64,000 nt of DNA from Paractinoplanes ferrugineus. Lineage in GTDB: Bacteria > Actinomycetota > Actinomycetes > Mycobacteriales > Micromonosporaceae. Numbering within the stretch: the stretch's first letter is position 1; each line of letters starts with the position of its first letter. Positions 50,659 to 59,764 of the stretch are shown here, piece by piece. A program made the position numbers and the translations under genes. The notes beneath the pieces are model-generated. The model did no database searches. It saw only the letters and a program-made list of their open reading frames with translations, and had not been told where the DNA came from. The DNA lies in NCBI RefSeq assembly GCF_016862195.1, contig NZ_BOMM01000035.1:1-64000 (forward strand), given 5' to 3'.

Positions 50659-51753
50659 ATGACCGCTGAGCAGTTGATCTCCTTCGCCCGTGGCGCTCCG
50701 TCGCTGGACATCATCGACGTCGAGGGCCTGAAGGCCGCCGCGGTGCGCGCCTTCGACGCCGACCCCTCCGGCATGACCGCTTACGGCACCTCCGTCGGCT
50801 ATGTCCCGCTCCGCAAGTGGATCGCGGAGAAGCACGGGGTGTCGGCTGACCAGGTCATCGTCACCAACGGGTCACTGCAGGCGGACGCCTTCCTCTTCAA
50901 CCACCTGGTGCGGCCGGGCGACACCGTGGTGGTGGAGAAGCCGACCTACGACCGTACGCTGCTCAGCCTCCAGCAGCTCGGGGCCAAGGTGCACCAGGTC
51001 ACGCTGCGCGAGGACGGCATCGACGTCGACGAGCTGCGCGCCCTGCTCGAATCGGGTGTTCGTCCCAAGCTCGCCCACATCATCCCGAACTACCAGAACC
51101 CGGCCGGCCTGACGCTGTCCGAGGAGAAGCGGCGCGCGCTGGTGGCGCTGGCCGTCGAATACGAGTTCATCATTTTCGAGGACGACCCGTACGTCGACAT
51201 CCGCTTCCGCGGCGAGGCGCTGCCCTCGATGCTGTCGATGGACTCCGACAACGTCGTGGTCCACGCCTCCAGCTTCACCAAGACGGTCTGCCCCGGCGTC
51301 CGCGTCGGTTACCTGGTCGGCCCGGCCGCGCTCATCGACGCGATCGCGAAGAAGGCCACCAACCTCTACATCTCGCCCGGCATGGTTTCCGAGGCGATCG
51401 TGCACCAGTTCTGTGTCTCCGGCGACATCGCCAAGTCGATCGAGACGGTCAGCGCCGCGCTCGCCGAGCGGGCCTCGGTGCTCGCCGACTCGCTGCGCAA
51501 GCACATTCCGGGCGCGGTCTTCACCGAGCCCGACGGCGGCTACTTCCTCTGGGTCGACCTGCCCACCGACGTGGACGTGGACAAGCTGTTCCCGGCCGCC
51601 ATGAAGAAGGGTGTGGCTATCGTCAAGGGCACGGACTTCCTGCTCGACGGTGGCAAGAGCTCGGTGCGCCTGGCGTTCTCCGCGGTCACCGTCGACCAGA
51701 TCGACGAAGGTGTCCGCCGACTGGCCGAGGCCATCGAAGAGGTCCGCGCCTAA
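50659..51753 (+). CDS. PLP-dependent aminotransferase (class I/II, LysN/MocR-type fold)
   Basis: A 364-residue fold-type I aminotransferase. The Schiff-base Lys208 lies in ASSFTKTVCPGVRVGYL, IIFEDDPYVDI (171-181) holds the PLP-pyridine Asp, NYQNPAG (144-150) and the arginine in RVGYL contact the substrate carboxylate and phosphate. No GntR DNA-binding domain is fused, so it is an enzyme, not a MocR regulator. Similar proteins transaminate 2-aminoadipate, aromatic or branched amino acids. Divergent from the nucleotidyltransferase operon. Confidence 0.9.
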   Translation: MTAEQLISFARGAPSLDIIDVEGLKAAAVRAFDADPSGMTAYGTSVGYVPLRKWIAEKHGVSADQVIVTNGSLQADAFLFNHLVRPGDTVVVEKPTYDRTLLSLQQLGAKVHQVTLREDGIDVDELRALLESGVRPKLAHIIPNYQNPAGLTLSEEKRRALVALAVEYEFIIFEDDPYVDIRFRGEALPSMLSMDSDNVVVHASSFTKTVCPGVRVGYLVGPAALIDAIAKKATNLYISPGMVSEAIVHQFCVSGDIAKSIETVSAALAERASVLADSLRKHIPGAVFTEPDGGYFLWVDLPTDVDVDKLFPAAMKKGVAIVKGTDFLLDGGKSSVRLAFSAVTVDQIDEGVRRLAEAIEEVRA

Positions 51754-51833
51754 GGTTCTCGTTGCGCCGGGCGGGTAACCGTTTCCCGTCCGGCGCATTC
51801 GGTGTGCCCGTCGTAACAAGTGGGGGAGGTCTC

Positions 51834-52955
51834 ATGAGCGAGCGTGAAAACGGCACTTGGAGCCGGAGCAAGCCGCTGGTTCGAGCCTTCGCCCCGCTGC
51901 GGGCGATGAACCGGCTCCTCGGCACGACGGACGGCCTCGCGAACGGGTCACGGCCGCACCCGGCCGCGAGCGCCGTGGTCGACTGCGGGGTGTACGCGGC
52001 CGGCGTGCGCCTGCCCGGCACCTTCTCCCCCGACGAGGCGCTTCGCGAGGCCTGCTCCCGGGACGACGCGTTCGTCTGGCTGGGCCTGCACGAGCCGGGC
52101 GAGGAGGAGATGACCGCCATCGCGCACTCGTACGGCCTGCACGAGCTGGCGGTGGAGGACGCGGTGAAGGCCGAGCAGCGGCCCAAGCTGGAGAACTTCG
52201 GCACGGTGCACTTCCTGGTCATGCGGACCGCCCGGTACGTGCCGCACGACAAGATCACCGAGACCTCGCAGGTCGTCGAGACCGGCCAGATGATGCTCTT
52301 CGTGGGCGAGCAGTTCGTCATCACGGTCCGCCACGGCGACGCCTCCGAGCTGGGCTCGGTGCGGCTGGACCTGGAGACCGAGCGGGCCGCGCTTCTCGAG
52401 CAGGGCCCGTGGGCGGTGGCCTACGCGGTGACCGACCGGGTGGTCGACCACTATCTGGCGGTCGCCGACCAGGTCGAGGCCGACCTCGACATCATCGAGG
52501 AGGGCGTCTTCACCCGCGGTGCGGGCAGCCCGATCCAGGCGATCTACCAGATGAAGCGGGAACTCGTGGAGTTCCGGCGCGCGGTGGTGCCGCTGCAGCG
52601 TCCGCTCGCCACGATCGTCGCGATCGTGCCCAAGCGGATCGGGAAATACTTCCGCGACGTGCAGGACCATCTGACGCGTACGGTCGAGCAGGTCTCGTCC
52701 TTCGACGATCTGCTCAACTCGATCCTGCAGGCCCGGCTCGCGCAGGTCACCGTCGACCAGAACAACGACATGCGCAAGATCGCCGCGTGGGCGGCCATCG
52801 CCACGGTCTGGACCGCGGGGGCCGGCGTCTACGGCATGAACTTCAAGCACATGCCCGAGCTGGACTGGCTCTACAGCTATCCGGCCTGGTGGGCGATCAT
52901 CCTCGGCGTCTCGGTTCTGCTGTACCGGGCGCTGCGCCGCAACGGCTGGCTGTGA
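51834..52955 (+). CDS. corA: CorA-family magnesium transporter
   Basis: A 373-residue CorA-like divalent cation channel. A large cytoplasmic N-terminal domain is followed by two C-terminal helices; the selectivity motif Gly-Met-Asn (334-336) with GMNFKHMPE is intact, and a basic tail (RALRRNGW) follows. It takes up Mg2+ (or Co2+) by a pentameric funnel. ATG 51834 has GGGGGAGG upstream. Confidence 0.95.
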   Translation: MSERENGTWSRSKPLVRAFAPLRAMNRLLGTTDGLANGSRPHPAASAVVDCGVYAAGVRLPGTFSPDEALREACSRDDAFVWLGLHEPGEEEMTAIAHSYGLHELAVEDAVKAEQRPKLENFGTVHFLVMRTARYVPHDKITETSQVVETGQMMLFVGEQFVITVRHGDASELGSVRLDLETERAALLEQGPWAVAYAVTDRVVDHYLAVADQVEADLDIIEEGVFTRGAGSPIQAIYQMKRELVEFRRAVVPLQRPLATIVAIVPKRIGKYFRDVQDHLTRTVEQVSSFDDLLNSILQARLAQVTVDQNNDMRKIAAWAAIATVWTAGAGVYGMNFKHMPELDWLYSYPAWWAIILGVSVLLYRALRRNGWL

Positions 52956-52999
52956 GAGGCCGCCCCCTCCACATCGACGCACACCCCTAAAGTGATGGG

Positions 53000-54427
53000 G
53001 TGCCGTCGCGTCAGGATCAGCTGCATTCATACCAGTACTCGCTTCAGCGGGTGGTGGCCGCGCTGGTCACGCACGACCCCGATCCGTCCAAGTCGCCACT
53101 CCGCCGGGCCGGCACGACAGCCCTGGTCAGCCTGCTGATCGCGAGTCTCGCCGTGCTCGGCGCCACGATCTACGGCGTCCTGACCGGACACAGCAATGTG
53201 GAGCCGACCGACACGAGCGTGGTCTTCCAGGAGAAGGGCTCCGGCGCCCGATTCGTCTATCTGGAGTCCGACGCCAAGCTGCACCCGGTGCTCAACTTCA
53301 CCTCCGGCCTGCTGCTGGCCAGCAGTGACGAGCCCCAGCTCAAGAGCATCGCGGCCGATCGGCTGGCCAAGGTGCCGCTGGGTCCGCCGCTCGGCATTCC
53401 GGACGCTCCCGACTCACTGCCGTTGCCTGGCAGTCTGATCACCGAGCGCTGGTCGATCTGCACCGACAACAAGGGTGAGCAGGGTGAGGCGCGCAGCACC
53501 CTGCTGATCGGCGACAAGCTCAAGGACGGCACGGTCGCGCAGAACGGCAACGAGGCCCTGCTGGTGCAGGACAAGTTCGAGACCGACCTGGTCTACGCCA
53601 ACCGCCGCTTCGTCATCCCCGACGAGCGGCTGCTCGCGACCACCCGCGCGTTCGGCTGGGCCTCGCAGGACCCGTGGCAGGTCTCGACCGCCTGGCTCAA
53701 CGCCATCCCGCGCGGCGGTGACCTGGTCGCGCCGGCGATCAGAAATGTGGGGGACGACTCACCGGTCGGCAACCTCGAGGTGGGTCAGTTGGTGACCGGG
53801 CAGAGCAAGGAAGTCTCGATCATCCTGTCCGACGGCGCGGCCGTCCTCACCCCGCTGCAGACAATCCTCATGCAGGTCGCCGGCCGGGGGAGCCCACGCG
53901 ACATCGGCGGCGACTATCTGACCATGCCGACGTCGAAGACCAAGTTCAACGACACCAGGGACCCGGGCGCGCTACCCGCCACGGTGCCGGCACTGCACCC
54001 CGGCAACCCGGGGGTGGCCTGCATGACGCTGCCGACCACGACGGCCGACAACAAGCCGATCGGGGACGGGCTGCGGATCGATCCGACGCTGCCGAGCAGT
54101 GAGGCGGTCGACACCGCCGGCGCCCAGCCCAACCGGATGCTTGCCGACTTCTGGCACCTCACCCGCGGCCGTGGCGTGGTGGCCGAGGTGACGGCGACGC
54201 CGGAGGCGCCCGCCGGCACCGGCACGATCATCGTGGTGACCGACACCGGCCGCGCCTATCCACTGGCCGGCCGCAGCCTGCTGAAAAAGCTCGGCTACGA
54301 CAGCGACGTGGCGGTTCAGCGGGTGCCGTCGGCGCTGATCTCGCTGCTGCCGCCCGGGCCGGCACTCGATCCGGCCCGAGCCCGGGAGAGCGACGTCAAG
54401 ACGACGTCACCCACCCGGGGTCAATAA
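53000..54427 (+). CDS. eccB: type VII secretion protein EccB
   Basis: A 475-residue EccB. The family-typical start SRQDQLHSYQYSLQRVVAALVTHDPDP is followed by one transmembrane helix (TALVSLLIASLAVLGATIYGV, about 40-60) and the extracytoplasmic repeat domains, including ERWSICTDNKG and a Cys pair typical of the R1/core fold. It forms the outer part of the ESX/T7SS membrane complex with EccC, EccD and EccE. None of these, nor WXG100 or mycosin genes, is present in the window. Convergent with the next gene, with five bases between stops. GTG start at 53000. Confidence 0.94.
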   Translation: MPSRQDQLHSYQYSLQRVVAALVTHDPDPSKSPLRRAGTTALVSLLIASLAVLGATIYGVLTGHSNVEPTDTSVVFQEKGSGARFVYLESDAKLHPVLNFTSGLLLASSDEPQLKSIAADRLAKVPLGPPLGIPDAPDSLPLPGSLITERWSICTDNKGEQGEARSTLLIGDKLKDGTVAQNGNEALLVQDKFETDLVYANRRFVIPDERLLATTRAFGWASQDPWQVSTAWLNAIPRGGDLVAPAIRNVGDDSPVGNLEVGQLVTGQSKEVSIILSDGAAVLTPLQTILMQVAGRGSPRDIGGDYLTMPTSKTKFNDTRDPGALPATVPALHPGNPGVACMTLPTTTADNKPIGDGLRIDPTLPSSEAVDTAGAQPNRMLADFWHLTRGRGVVAEVTATPEAPAGTGTIIVVTDTGRAYPLAGRSLLKKLGYDSDVAVQRVPSALISLLPPGPALDPARARESDVKTTSPTRGQ

Positions 54428-54432
54428 GTGCG

Positions 54433-55029
54433 TTACCGGGGGCTTTGCTGAGCCGGGTCCGACACGGTGCCGTTCGGCGTGGTGTACGCCGTCGGCTCGA
54501 CCGGCTCGAACGCGGCGTCGTCGGCCCCGCCGACCTGAGCGGTCGGGGAAGCCGGGTCGTACTCGTCCCACTGAGCGGCCTTGCGGCGCTTGGCCGCGTA
54601 CGCCGCACCGACACCGACAGCGGTGCCGAGCAGCGCGAAGCCCAGCAGACGCGAGCCACGACGGCCCTGCTTGCGGCCCAACATCGCGTTCGCCCGCTTC
54701 TGCAGCTTCTTCGCGTTCTTCTTGTTCTGCTTCGCGGACTTCTTGGCCTCGCTCTTGGTCACCTTGCCGGTCTGCCGCACGTTGTCGGTTGCGGCCGCGA
54801 CAAGCGGGGTGATCGTGGCGAGAGCGCTGTCCCAGCCGCTCGTCGCCGCACCCTTGGCCTTGGCGGCGGCCGGCTGAACCCGGTCGACCGCGGCGGCGAG
54901 GGTCGGGCCCACGGTCGCGCTGGTCTCCTGAGCCGCGAGCGAAGCCGCGCGCTTGAAGTGGTCAACGCTCTGCCCGAGCTCAGTCTTCATCCGCCGGTTG
55001 CGACGCTTGCGGCGCATCGTTGCGAACAC
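54433..55029 (-). CDS. CwsA/DUF5324-like membrane protein
   Basis: A 198-residue protein with a long basic, Ala-rich helical N-terminus (KSEAKKSAKQNKKNAKKLQK) and one hydrophobic segment (LLGFALLGTAVGVGAAYAA, about 128-146) near a charged tail. The start GTG 55029 is supported by GGAGG nine bases upstream. Position directly upstream of the PPIase gene matches cwsA in mycobacteria and DUF5324 genes in Streptomyces (recalled). Sequence identity to these is low, so a role in growth or cell-wall synthesis is inferred from position. Confidence 0.6.
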   Translation of the reverse strand: MFATMRRKRRNRRMKTELGQSVDHFKRAASLAAQETSATVGPTLAAAVDRVQPAAAKAKGAATSGWDSALATITPLVAAATDNVRQTGKVTKSEAKKSAKQNKKNAKKLQKRANAMLGRKQGRRGSRLLGFALLGTAVGVGAAYAAKRRKAAQWDEYDPASPTAQVGGADDAAFEPVEPTAYTTPNGTVSDPAQQSPR

Positions 55030-55193
55030 CAGTGCCCACCTCCCTGTGGTTCTCTCCCACGTCATCGTGCCCTCTATCGGTACCCCGGCGCTGCCGGATC
55101 TGACACATGGGGGAGGATCCGAATTGCCAAAGAACTGTCCCATAGCCCCTTAGAGGTACCCGAGGGACGACCGCGACAACGACAGGAGTACCC

Positions 55194-55724
55194 GTGGCCG
55201 AGACGCTTTACGCCACCCTGCACACCAACCATGGCTCGATCCGGCTCCAGCTGTTCCCGGACCACGCCCCGGCGACCGTGCGCAACTTCGTGGAGCTCGC
55301 GGAGGGCAACAAGGAATACGTCGACCCGCGCACCGGCCAGGCGGGCTCCGGCCCGTACTACGACGGCACGATCTCGCACCGGGTCATCGCCGGCTTCATG
55401 ATCCAGCTGGGCGACCCGACCGGCACCGGTCGCGGTGGCCCCGGCTTCAAGTTCGCCGACGAGTTCCACCCGGGGCTGCAGTTCGACCGCCCCTACCTGC
55501 TGGCCATGGCGAACGCGGGCCCCGGCACCAACGGCTCGCAGTTCTTCATCACGGTCGCGCCGACCCCGCACCTGAACCGCCGGCACACGATCTTCGGTCA
55601 GGTCGCCGACGAGGCGTCGGCCAAGGTCGTCGACTCGATCGCGGCCACCAAGACCGGCCCGGGCGACCGGCCGGTCGAGGACGTCGTCATCGAGCGCGTG
55701 GAAATCGAGCGCGTGCAGGACTGA
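55194..55724 (+). CDS. cyclophilin-type peptidyl-prolyl cis-trans isomerase
   Basis: A 176-residue single-domain cyclophilin. LYATLHTNHGSIRLQLFPDHAPATVRNFVELAEG is the family N-terminus, with the catalytic Arg in TISHRVIAGFMIQLGDPTG, and NGSQFFITVAPTPHLNRRHTIFG near the C-terminal active site. GTG 55194, AGGAG upstream. Cytoplasmic. It matches PpiA in the origin-proximal actinobacterial gene order and is followed by the rhomboid gene. Confidence 0.97.
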   Translation: MAETLYATLHTNHGSIRLQLFPDHAPATVRNFVELAEGNKEYVDPRTGQAGSGPYYDGTISHRVIAGFMIQLGDPTGTGRGGPGFKFADEFHPGLQFDRPYLLAMANAGPGTNGSQFFITVAPTPHLNRRHTIFGQVADEASAKVVDSIAATKTGPGDRPVEDVVIERVEIERVQD

Positions 55725-55739
55725 CGTACCTTTGTACGC

Positions 55740-56651
55740 ATGAGTGAGGCTCCCTCGACGGCACCGGTCTGCTATCGACATCCGTCCCGGGAGACCTACC
55801 TCCGGTGCACTCGTTGTGACCGGCCGATCTGCCCCGACTGCATGGTCGAGGCCTCGGTCGGTCACCAGTGCCCCGAGTGCGTGTCCGAGGGTCGCAAGAC
55901 CCAGCGGGAGGCCCGGTCGGCGTTCGGCGGCAGCCAGGCCGGCCTGGCCGGTTATGCGACCCGCACCCTGATCGGCATCAACGTCGCCGTCATGGTGTTG
56001 TCGGCGATCGTCGGTGGGGCCAAGGCCGTCGCCGGTTCCGGTGGCTGGTTCGGTCTGCTCGGCTCGTCGACGGCGGTCACCAAGTGGGGCGAGGTGCTCG
56101 GTTACGCGCCCTACACCCTCGGCGGCGAGGTACACGGTGTCGCGGCCGGCGAGTGGTGGCGGCTCGGCACCGCCATGTTCCTGCACTACGGCGTGCTCCA
56201 CCTGCTGCTCAACATGATGTTGCTCTGGCAGCTGGGCCGCTATCTCGAGGCTCAGCTGGGCCCGATCCGGTTCACCGCGCTCTACCTTCTGGCGGGTTTC
56301 GGCGGCAATGTCGCGGCCTACGTCTTCACCCCGCAGAACCAGCCCGCCGCCGGCGCCTCGACCGCGGTCTTCGGCCTGGTCGCGGCGATGTTCGTGGTCA
56401 ACCGCCGGCTCAAGCTCGACGTGACCGCGCTGATCCCGCTGCTGGTGGTCAACCTGCTCTTCACGTTCACCATCTCGAACATCTCGGTCGCCGGCCACCT
56501 CGGCGGACTGGTCGCCGGCGCCATCGTGGCCGCCGTGCTGGCCTACGCCCCGCCGGCCCGGCGCACCGTCGTGCAGACGGTCGGGTGCTCCGCGTTCTTC
56601 CTGATCCTGCTGGCCGCCTCGGTGGTGCGCACCGTCGCACTCCTGGCCTAG
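55740..56651 (+). CDS. rhomboid-family intramembrane serine protease with zinc-binding N-terminus
   Basis: A 303-residue protein. Residues 1-50 form a B-box-type zinc finger (CYRHP, CTRC, CPDC, HQCPEC). Six helices follow with the catalytic Ser207 in AGASTAVFG and His253 in AGHLGG, plus the oxyanion-type HLLLNM (154-159). It cleaves transmembrane segments. Typical companion of the cyclophilin gene, 15 bases downstream. Confidence 0.94.
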   Translation: MSEAPSTAPVCYRHPSRETYLRCTRCDRPICPDCMVEASVGHQCPECVSEGRKTQREARSAFGGSQAGLAGYATRTLIGINVAVMVLSAIVGGAKAVAGSGGWFGLLGSSTAVTKWGEVLGYAPYTLGGEVHGVAAGEWWRLGTAMFLHYGVLHLLLNMMLLWQLGRYLEAQLGPIRFTALYLLAGFGGNVAAYVFTPQNQPAAGASTAVFGLVAAMFVVNRRLKLDVTALIPLLVVNLLFTFTISNISVAGHLGGLVAGAIVAAVLAYAPPARRTVVQTVGCSAFFLILLAASVVRTVALLA

Positions 56652-56669
56652 CCGCTCAGGCCGGGCCGC

Positions 56670-57134
56670 TCAGGCCGGACCGACCTGGTTCTCGTCCAGC
56701 GACACCGCAGTGGCCCGCAGGTCGGACAGGGTGGCGGCGACTTCTTCGGGCTGGGCGCCCAGGTCGTTGGTGCTGAAGAGGTAGATCGCGTCGCCGGCGT
56801 CCAGCTCGAGCATCTCGGTGCGCAGACCACGGTGGGTGCGCCGATCCACCCGTACCCGCTCGATCGCTGTCCAGGGCAGGTGCCGACGGCCGGCGAATCC
56901 GGTGACCACCGTCACCCCCGACGGGTCCGCCGCCAGGCGGATCGGCGCGAGCAGATCCCGCAGCGCCCACAGGAAGACGCCGGCCGCCGCGACCCCGGCG
57001 ATCCCCCACCGGATCGGGTCGGCGCCGGCGAACGCGGCCGCCAGCACCATTATCGCGACCGCGCCCATCAGTTTGGTTACCGGCAGAACCGGCTTGATCC
57101 GCCACTGCATGCGACCACTATTCCAGCTATCCAT
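56670..57134 (-). CDS. PH domain-containing membrane protein
   Basis: A protein of about 154 residues: two hydrophobic helices (MGAVAIMVLAAAFAG and WGIAGVAAAGVFLWAL) followed by a bacterial PH-like domain (VTVVTGFAGRRHLPWTAIERVRV). It corresponds in position and type to the PH-domain gene next to ppiA in mycobacteria (recalled). It converges with the rhomboid gene. Start uncertain: ATG 57134 is used; 57167 and 57110 are possible. Confidence 0.75.
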   Translation of the reverse strand: MDSWNSGRMQWRIKPVLPVTKLMGAVAIMVLAAAFAGADPIRWGIAGVAAAGVFLWALRDLLAPIRLAADPSGVTVVTGFAGRRHLPWTAIERVRVDRRTHRGLRTEMLELDAGDAIYLFSTNDLGAQPEEVAATLSDLRATAVSLDENQVGPA

Positions 57135-57181
57135 CGGGTGACGGCCGATGCCGAACGGCGCAAACACCCGTTGAACGCCAT

Positions 57182-57619
57182 ATGGACGTGTTTTCCAGTA
57201 CGTTCCTTCCCGCCGCCGCCGAAGCCGGTGTGGCCATTCCGGCCGTCAGCCGACACATCCCGATCTTTCGTCGCTGCGTCGATCCGGACGACGCGACTGT
57301 GCTGGTCAGCCGATGTTCTCGGCCGGAGGCGCCGATGGGCGGCGAATTCCTGATGTTGCTGACCCGCCGGCGCCTCGTGGTGATTCAGGAAACGAAGGTG
57401 CTCCATCGGTTGCGACTGCATCTGAATGCCAATTTGCGGCATTTGAGCAACGTCTCCTGGAATCTTGACGCCTCCCATTCGGCCGTCGAGATGGCCGCGA
57501 CGGCGGTGGACGGGGTGCGCGAGCGATTCCGGTTGAAGCTCGCCGAGCCGGACGTGGTGTGGCACTTCGACGCCCTCCTGCAGAACGTCTTCCGCCCGGC
57601 CCGCGCGATCGCCGCCTGA
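57182..57619 (+). CDS. conserved-looking protein of unknown function
   Basis: A 145-residue soluble protein. The middle portion (FLMLLTRRRLVVIQETKVLHRLRLHLNANL) resembles the strand pattern of PH-like domains, but without a clear family match. Codon use and composition fit a real gene; antisense frames over it do not. It is divergent from the PH-domain gene across about 47 bases. Confidence 0.6.
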   Translation: MDVFSSTFLPAAAEAGVAIPAVSRHIPIFRRCVDPDDATVLVSRCSRPEAPMGGEFLMLLTRRRLVVIQETKVLHRLRLHLNANLRHLSNVSWNLDASHSAVEMAATAVDGVRERFRLKLAEPDVVWHFDALLQNVFRPARAIAA

Positions 57620-57637
57620 CTCGATCCCGCCCGCCGA

Positions 57638-58801
57638 TCAGCCGGCGACGCAGGCGACCCCGTTCAGGGTGGCCGCGGTGGGCGGCGTCCGGTCGGTCCT
57701 GATTCGTCCCTCGATGACGGCGGTGACGCTGCCGCCGGACGGAAGGGCCCGGGCCTGTGCTGGACCGTTCAGCACGACCAGCGACCCGTCCTGGGAGAAC
57801 TGCGCCCCTCGGACCGACGTGATCCGCTGATCGCCGCCGAATCGGAACGCGAGCCACCAGAAGTCGAGGCTCAACCAGCCGGGGTTGGTGATGGTCACCT
57901 GGGCGGTGAACATCCCTCGCCGCTCACTCAGATATCTGAACCCGAAACCACACGGCTGGACCGGCGCTGCGGGCGGCCAGACGATCTCACTCCGGAAAGA
58001 CAGATTGCCCGCGGCGTCCCGCGCGCGGACGACCCACCCGCCGCTCGGGACCGTGCCGGTGTCGAACGGCAGCATGACCGACGTACCGGCGGTCCTGGCG
58101 ACGAGCGTCGAGGGGACCGTGTAGTTGCTGATGTGGTAGATGTCGTAGCCGGTAACCGCGACGTTGTCGGTGGCCGGTGCCCAGGTCAGCCGCACCCGGT
58201 TGGTGGTGATCCGGTCGATCGCCGGGGCCTTCGGCGGCGCCGGCGGAGTGATGTCGCCGGTCGCCGCGTTGGGCACGATCACGGAGAGGGCCGTCGGGTA
58301 CGAGCGGAGGCCGTTGACGTCCACGGCGGTGACCGAGAAGAAGTACTCGCCGGTGGGTCGGATGTGGTCGGTGACGGTCACCGTGTCGACCCCGCGCTCC
58401 ACTCTCGCCGTGCCGAGGTAGGTGTCTTCGTATTCCGAGTACTCGATGATCGTGTGGCTGAGGTCGCAGCAGCCCCGCGGGATGGGATCCCACGCGAGAG
58501 TGACGGAGCCCGGTGTGGCGGCTGCGACGCGCAGGCCGGTGATCGGCCCCGGCCGGGCCGGGGCGGGACCCGACGATGACGGGAAGCTGTCGGTCGGCCT
58601 CGGGCTGCTGCTGGTGGATGCCGAGGCGCTCGGATTCGGCGGCGGTTGCGTGGTCAGCGGTGCAGCCCCGCTGAGCTGGGCAACGGGGGCGGGTGCCGCG
58701 GTGAACGGGGCGGCCCGGACCGGATCGATCGTGGTGGCGACGAGGGCGGTGGCGGCCGTGATGGTGAGGACGAACAGGGTCGCGCGGGCGCGTGAGGACA
58801 T
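57638..58801 (-). CDS. secreted FN3 and CBM2-like domain protein
   Basis: A 387-residue exported protein with signal peptide (ATLFVLTITAATALVATTI), Ser/Pro-rich linker, two fibronectin type III domains (about 75-170 and 180-275) and a C-terminal domain of about 110 residues. That domain resembles a family 2 carbohydrate-binding module (FTAQVTITNPGWLSLDFWWLAFRF, with terminal Cys residues closing a disulfide). No catalytic domain is present, so it probably binds polysaccharide. Start ATG 58801. Confidence 0.78.
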   Translation of the reverse strand: MSSRARATLFVLTITAATALVATTIDPVRAAPFTAAPAPVAQLSGAAPLTTQPPPNPSASASTSSSPRPTDSFPSSSGPAPARPGPITGLRVAAATPGSVTLAWDPIPRGCCDLSHTIIEYSEYEDTYLGTARVERGVDTVTVTDHIRPTGEYFFSVTAVDVNGLRSYPTALSVIVPNAATGDITPPAPPKAPAIDRITTNRVRLTWAPATDNVAVTGYDIYHISNYTVPSTLVARTAGTSVMLPFDTGTVPSGGWVVRARDAAGNLSFRSEIVWPPAAPVQPCGFGFRYLSERRGMFTAQVTITNPGWLSLDFWWLAFRFGGDQRITSVRGAQFSQDGSLVVLNGPAQARALPSGGSVTAVIEGRIRTDRTPPTAATLNGVACVAG

Positions 58802-58888
58802 AATCCGACCATCCGACTGCCATCGGCCGTTGTCAATGCGCCGGTGCGCCAACTTCGCCGGGATGCGGGGCCACGCGCGGCGGCAGAC

Positions 58889-59758
58889 TCACCACATGAA
58901 CTCGGTGATGCGCGTGCGCAGGCTTGCCGGGTCCAGGCCGTGTGCGCGGGCGTGGTCCGACCACGTTCCATAGCGACGGATCTCGGTCCGGCCGACCCCG
59001 AGATGCAGCGCCCGATGAGGTACGTCGCTGAGCGCCTCCGCCACCTGGCGGGCCGACGTGCCGGCCAGGTAGGGCTCGACCATGACGAGTTCGCCTTCAC
59101 TCAGCAGGCGGAGTCCCTCGGCGTCGAGCGGGCGCGGCGTGTTCGTGTAGGCGACCGTGACGTCCAGGTCGCGGGTCGCCGCCAGCACCGGGTCGAGCAT
59201 CGGGCCCACCGCGACGATCAGCGGGCCGCCCCGCCGGATCACCTGCAGCCGCCCGGCGTCCGGGTAGGCCTGAGTGTTCTCCTGTTCGCTGAGCCGCACG
59301 TAGACCCGGTCGTCGTGCCGGGCGGCGGCCCGCAGCAGCGCAGCGACCTCGTCCCGGTGGCCGGGTACGTGCACGGTCCAGCCGTCGAGGGTGTCCAGCA
59401 ACTCGACGTCCCCGGGCGACTGATGGGTGTAACCCTCGGCGGCGGCGTCGTAGGACGCGCCGATGCTGACCAGCACCGCACCGACGTCCTGGTGTCCGAG
59501 GTCGAGCTTGATCTGCTCGTACGCCCGGTCGATCAGGAACGGGGCGTACGAGTGGACGTACGGTCGCAGCCCGGTCAGCGCGAGCCCGCCGGCCACACCG
59601 GTCATCAGCTGTTCGCGGATCCCGACGTTGAGCACGCGGTCGGGATGGCGGCGGGCGGCCGGCGCGAATGCCGAAGCCGAGATGTCGGCAAGCACCACAG
59701 CGGTTCGCGGATCCTCGGCCAGCAGTTCGGTGGTGGTGTCGATGAACGCCTCGCGCAT
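58889..59758 (-). CDS. transketolase C-terminal subunit (split transketolase, part B)
   Basis: A 289-residue protein with the pyrimidine-binding and C-terminal domains of transketolase: the FIDTTTELLAEDPRTAVVLADIS start, NVGIREQLMTGVAGGLALTG (the catalytic Glu is in NVGIREQ), YEQIKLDLGHQ, and a transketolase C-terminal fold (PLIVAVGPMLD). It pairs with the next gene, whose stop is six bases upstream. Together they replace a single long transketolase chain. Confidence 0.93.
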   Translation of the reverse strand: MREAFIDTTTELLAEDPRTAVVLADISASAFAPAARRHPDRVLNVGIREQLMTGVAGGLALTGLRPYVHSYAPFLIDRAYEQIKLDLGHQDVGAVLVSIGASYDAAAEGYTHQSPGDVELLDTLDGWTVHVPGHRDEVAALLRAAARHDDRVYVRLSEQENTQAYPDAGRLQVIRRGGPLIVAVGPMLDPVLAATRDLDVTVAYTNTPRPLDAEGLRLLSEGELVMVEPYLAGTSARQVAEALSDVPHRALHLGVGRTEIRRYGTWSDHARAHGLDPASLRTRITEFMW

Positions 59759-59764
59759 CGCGGC

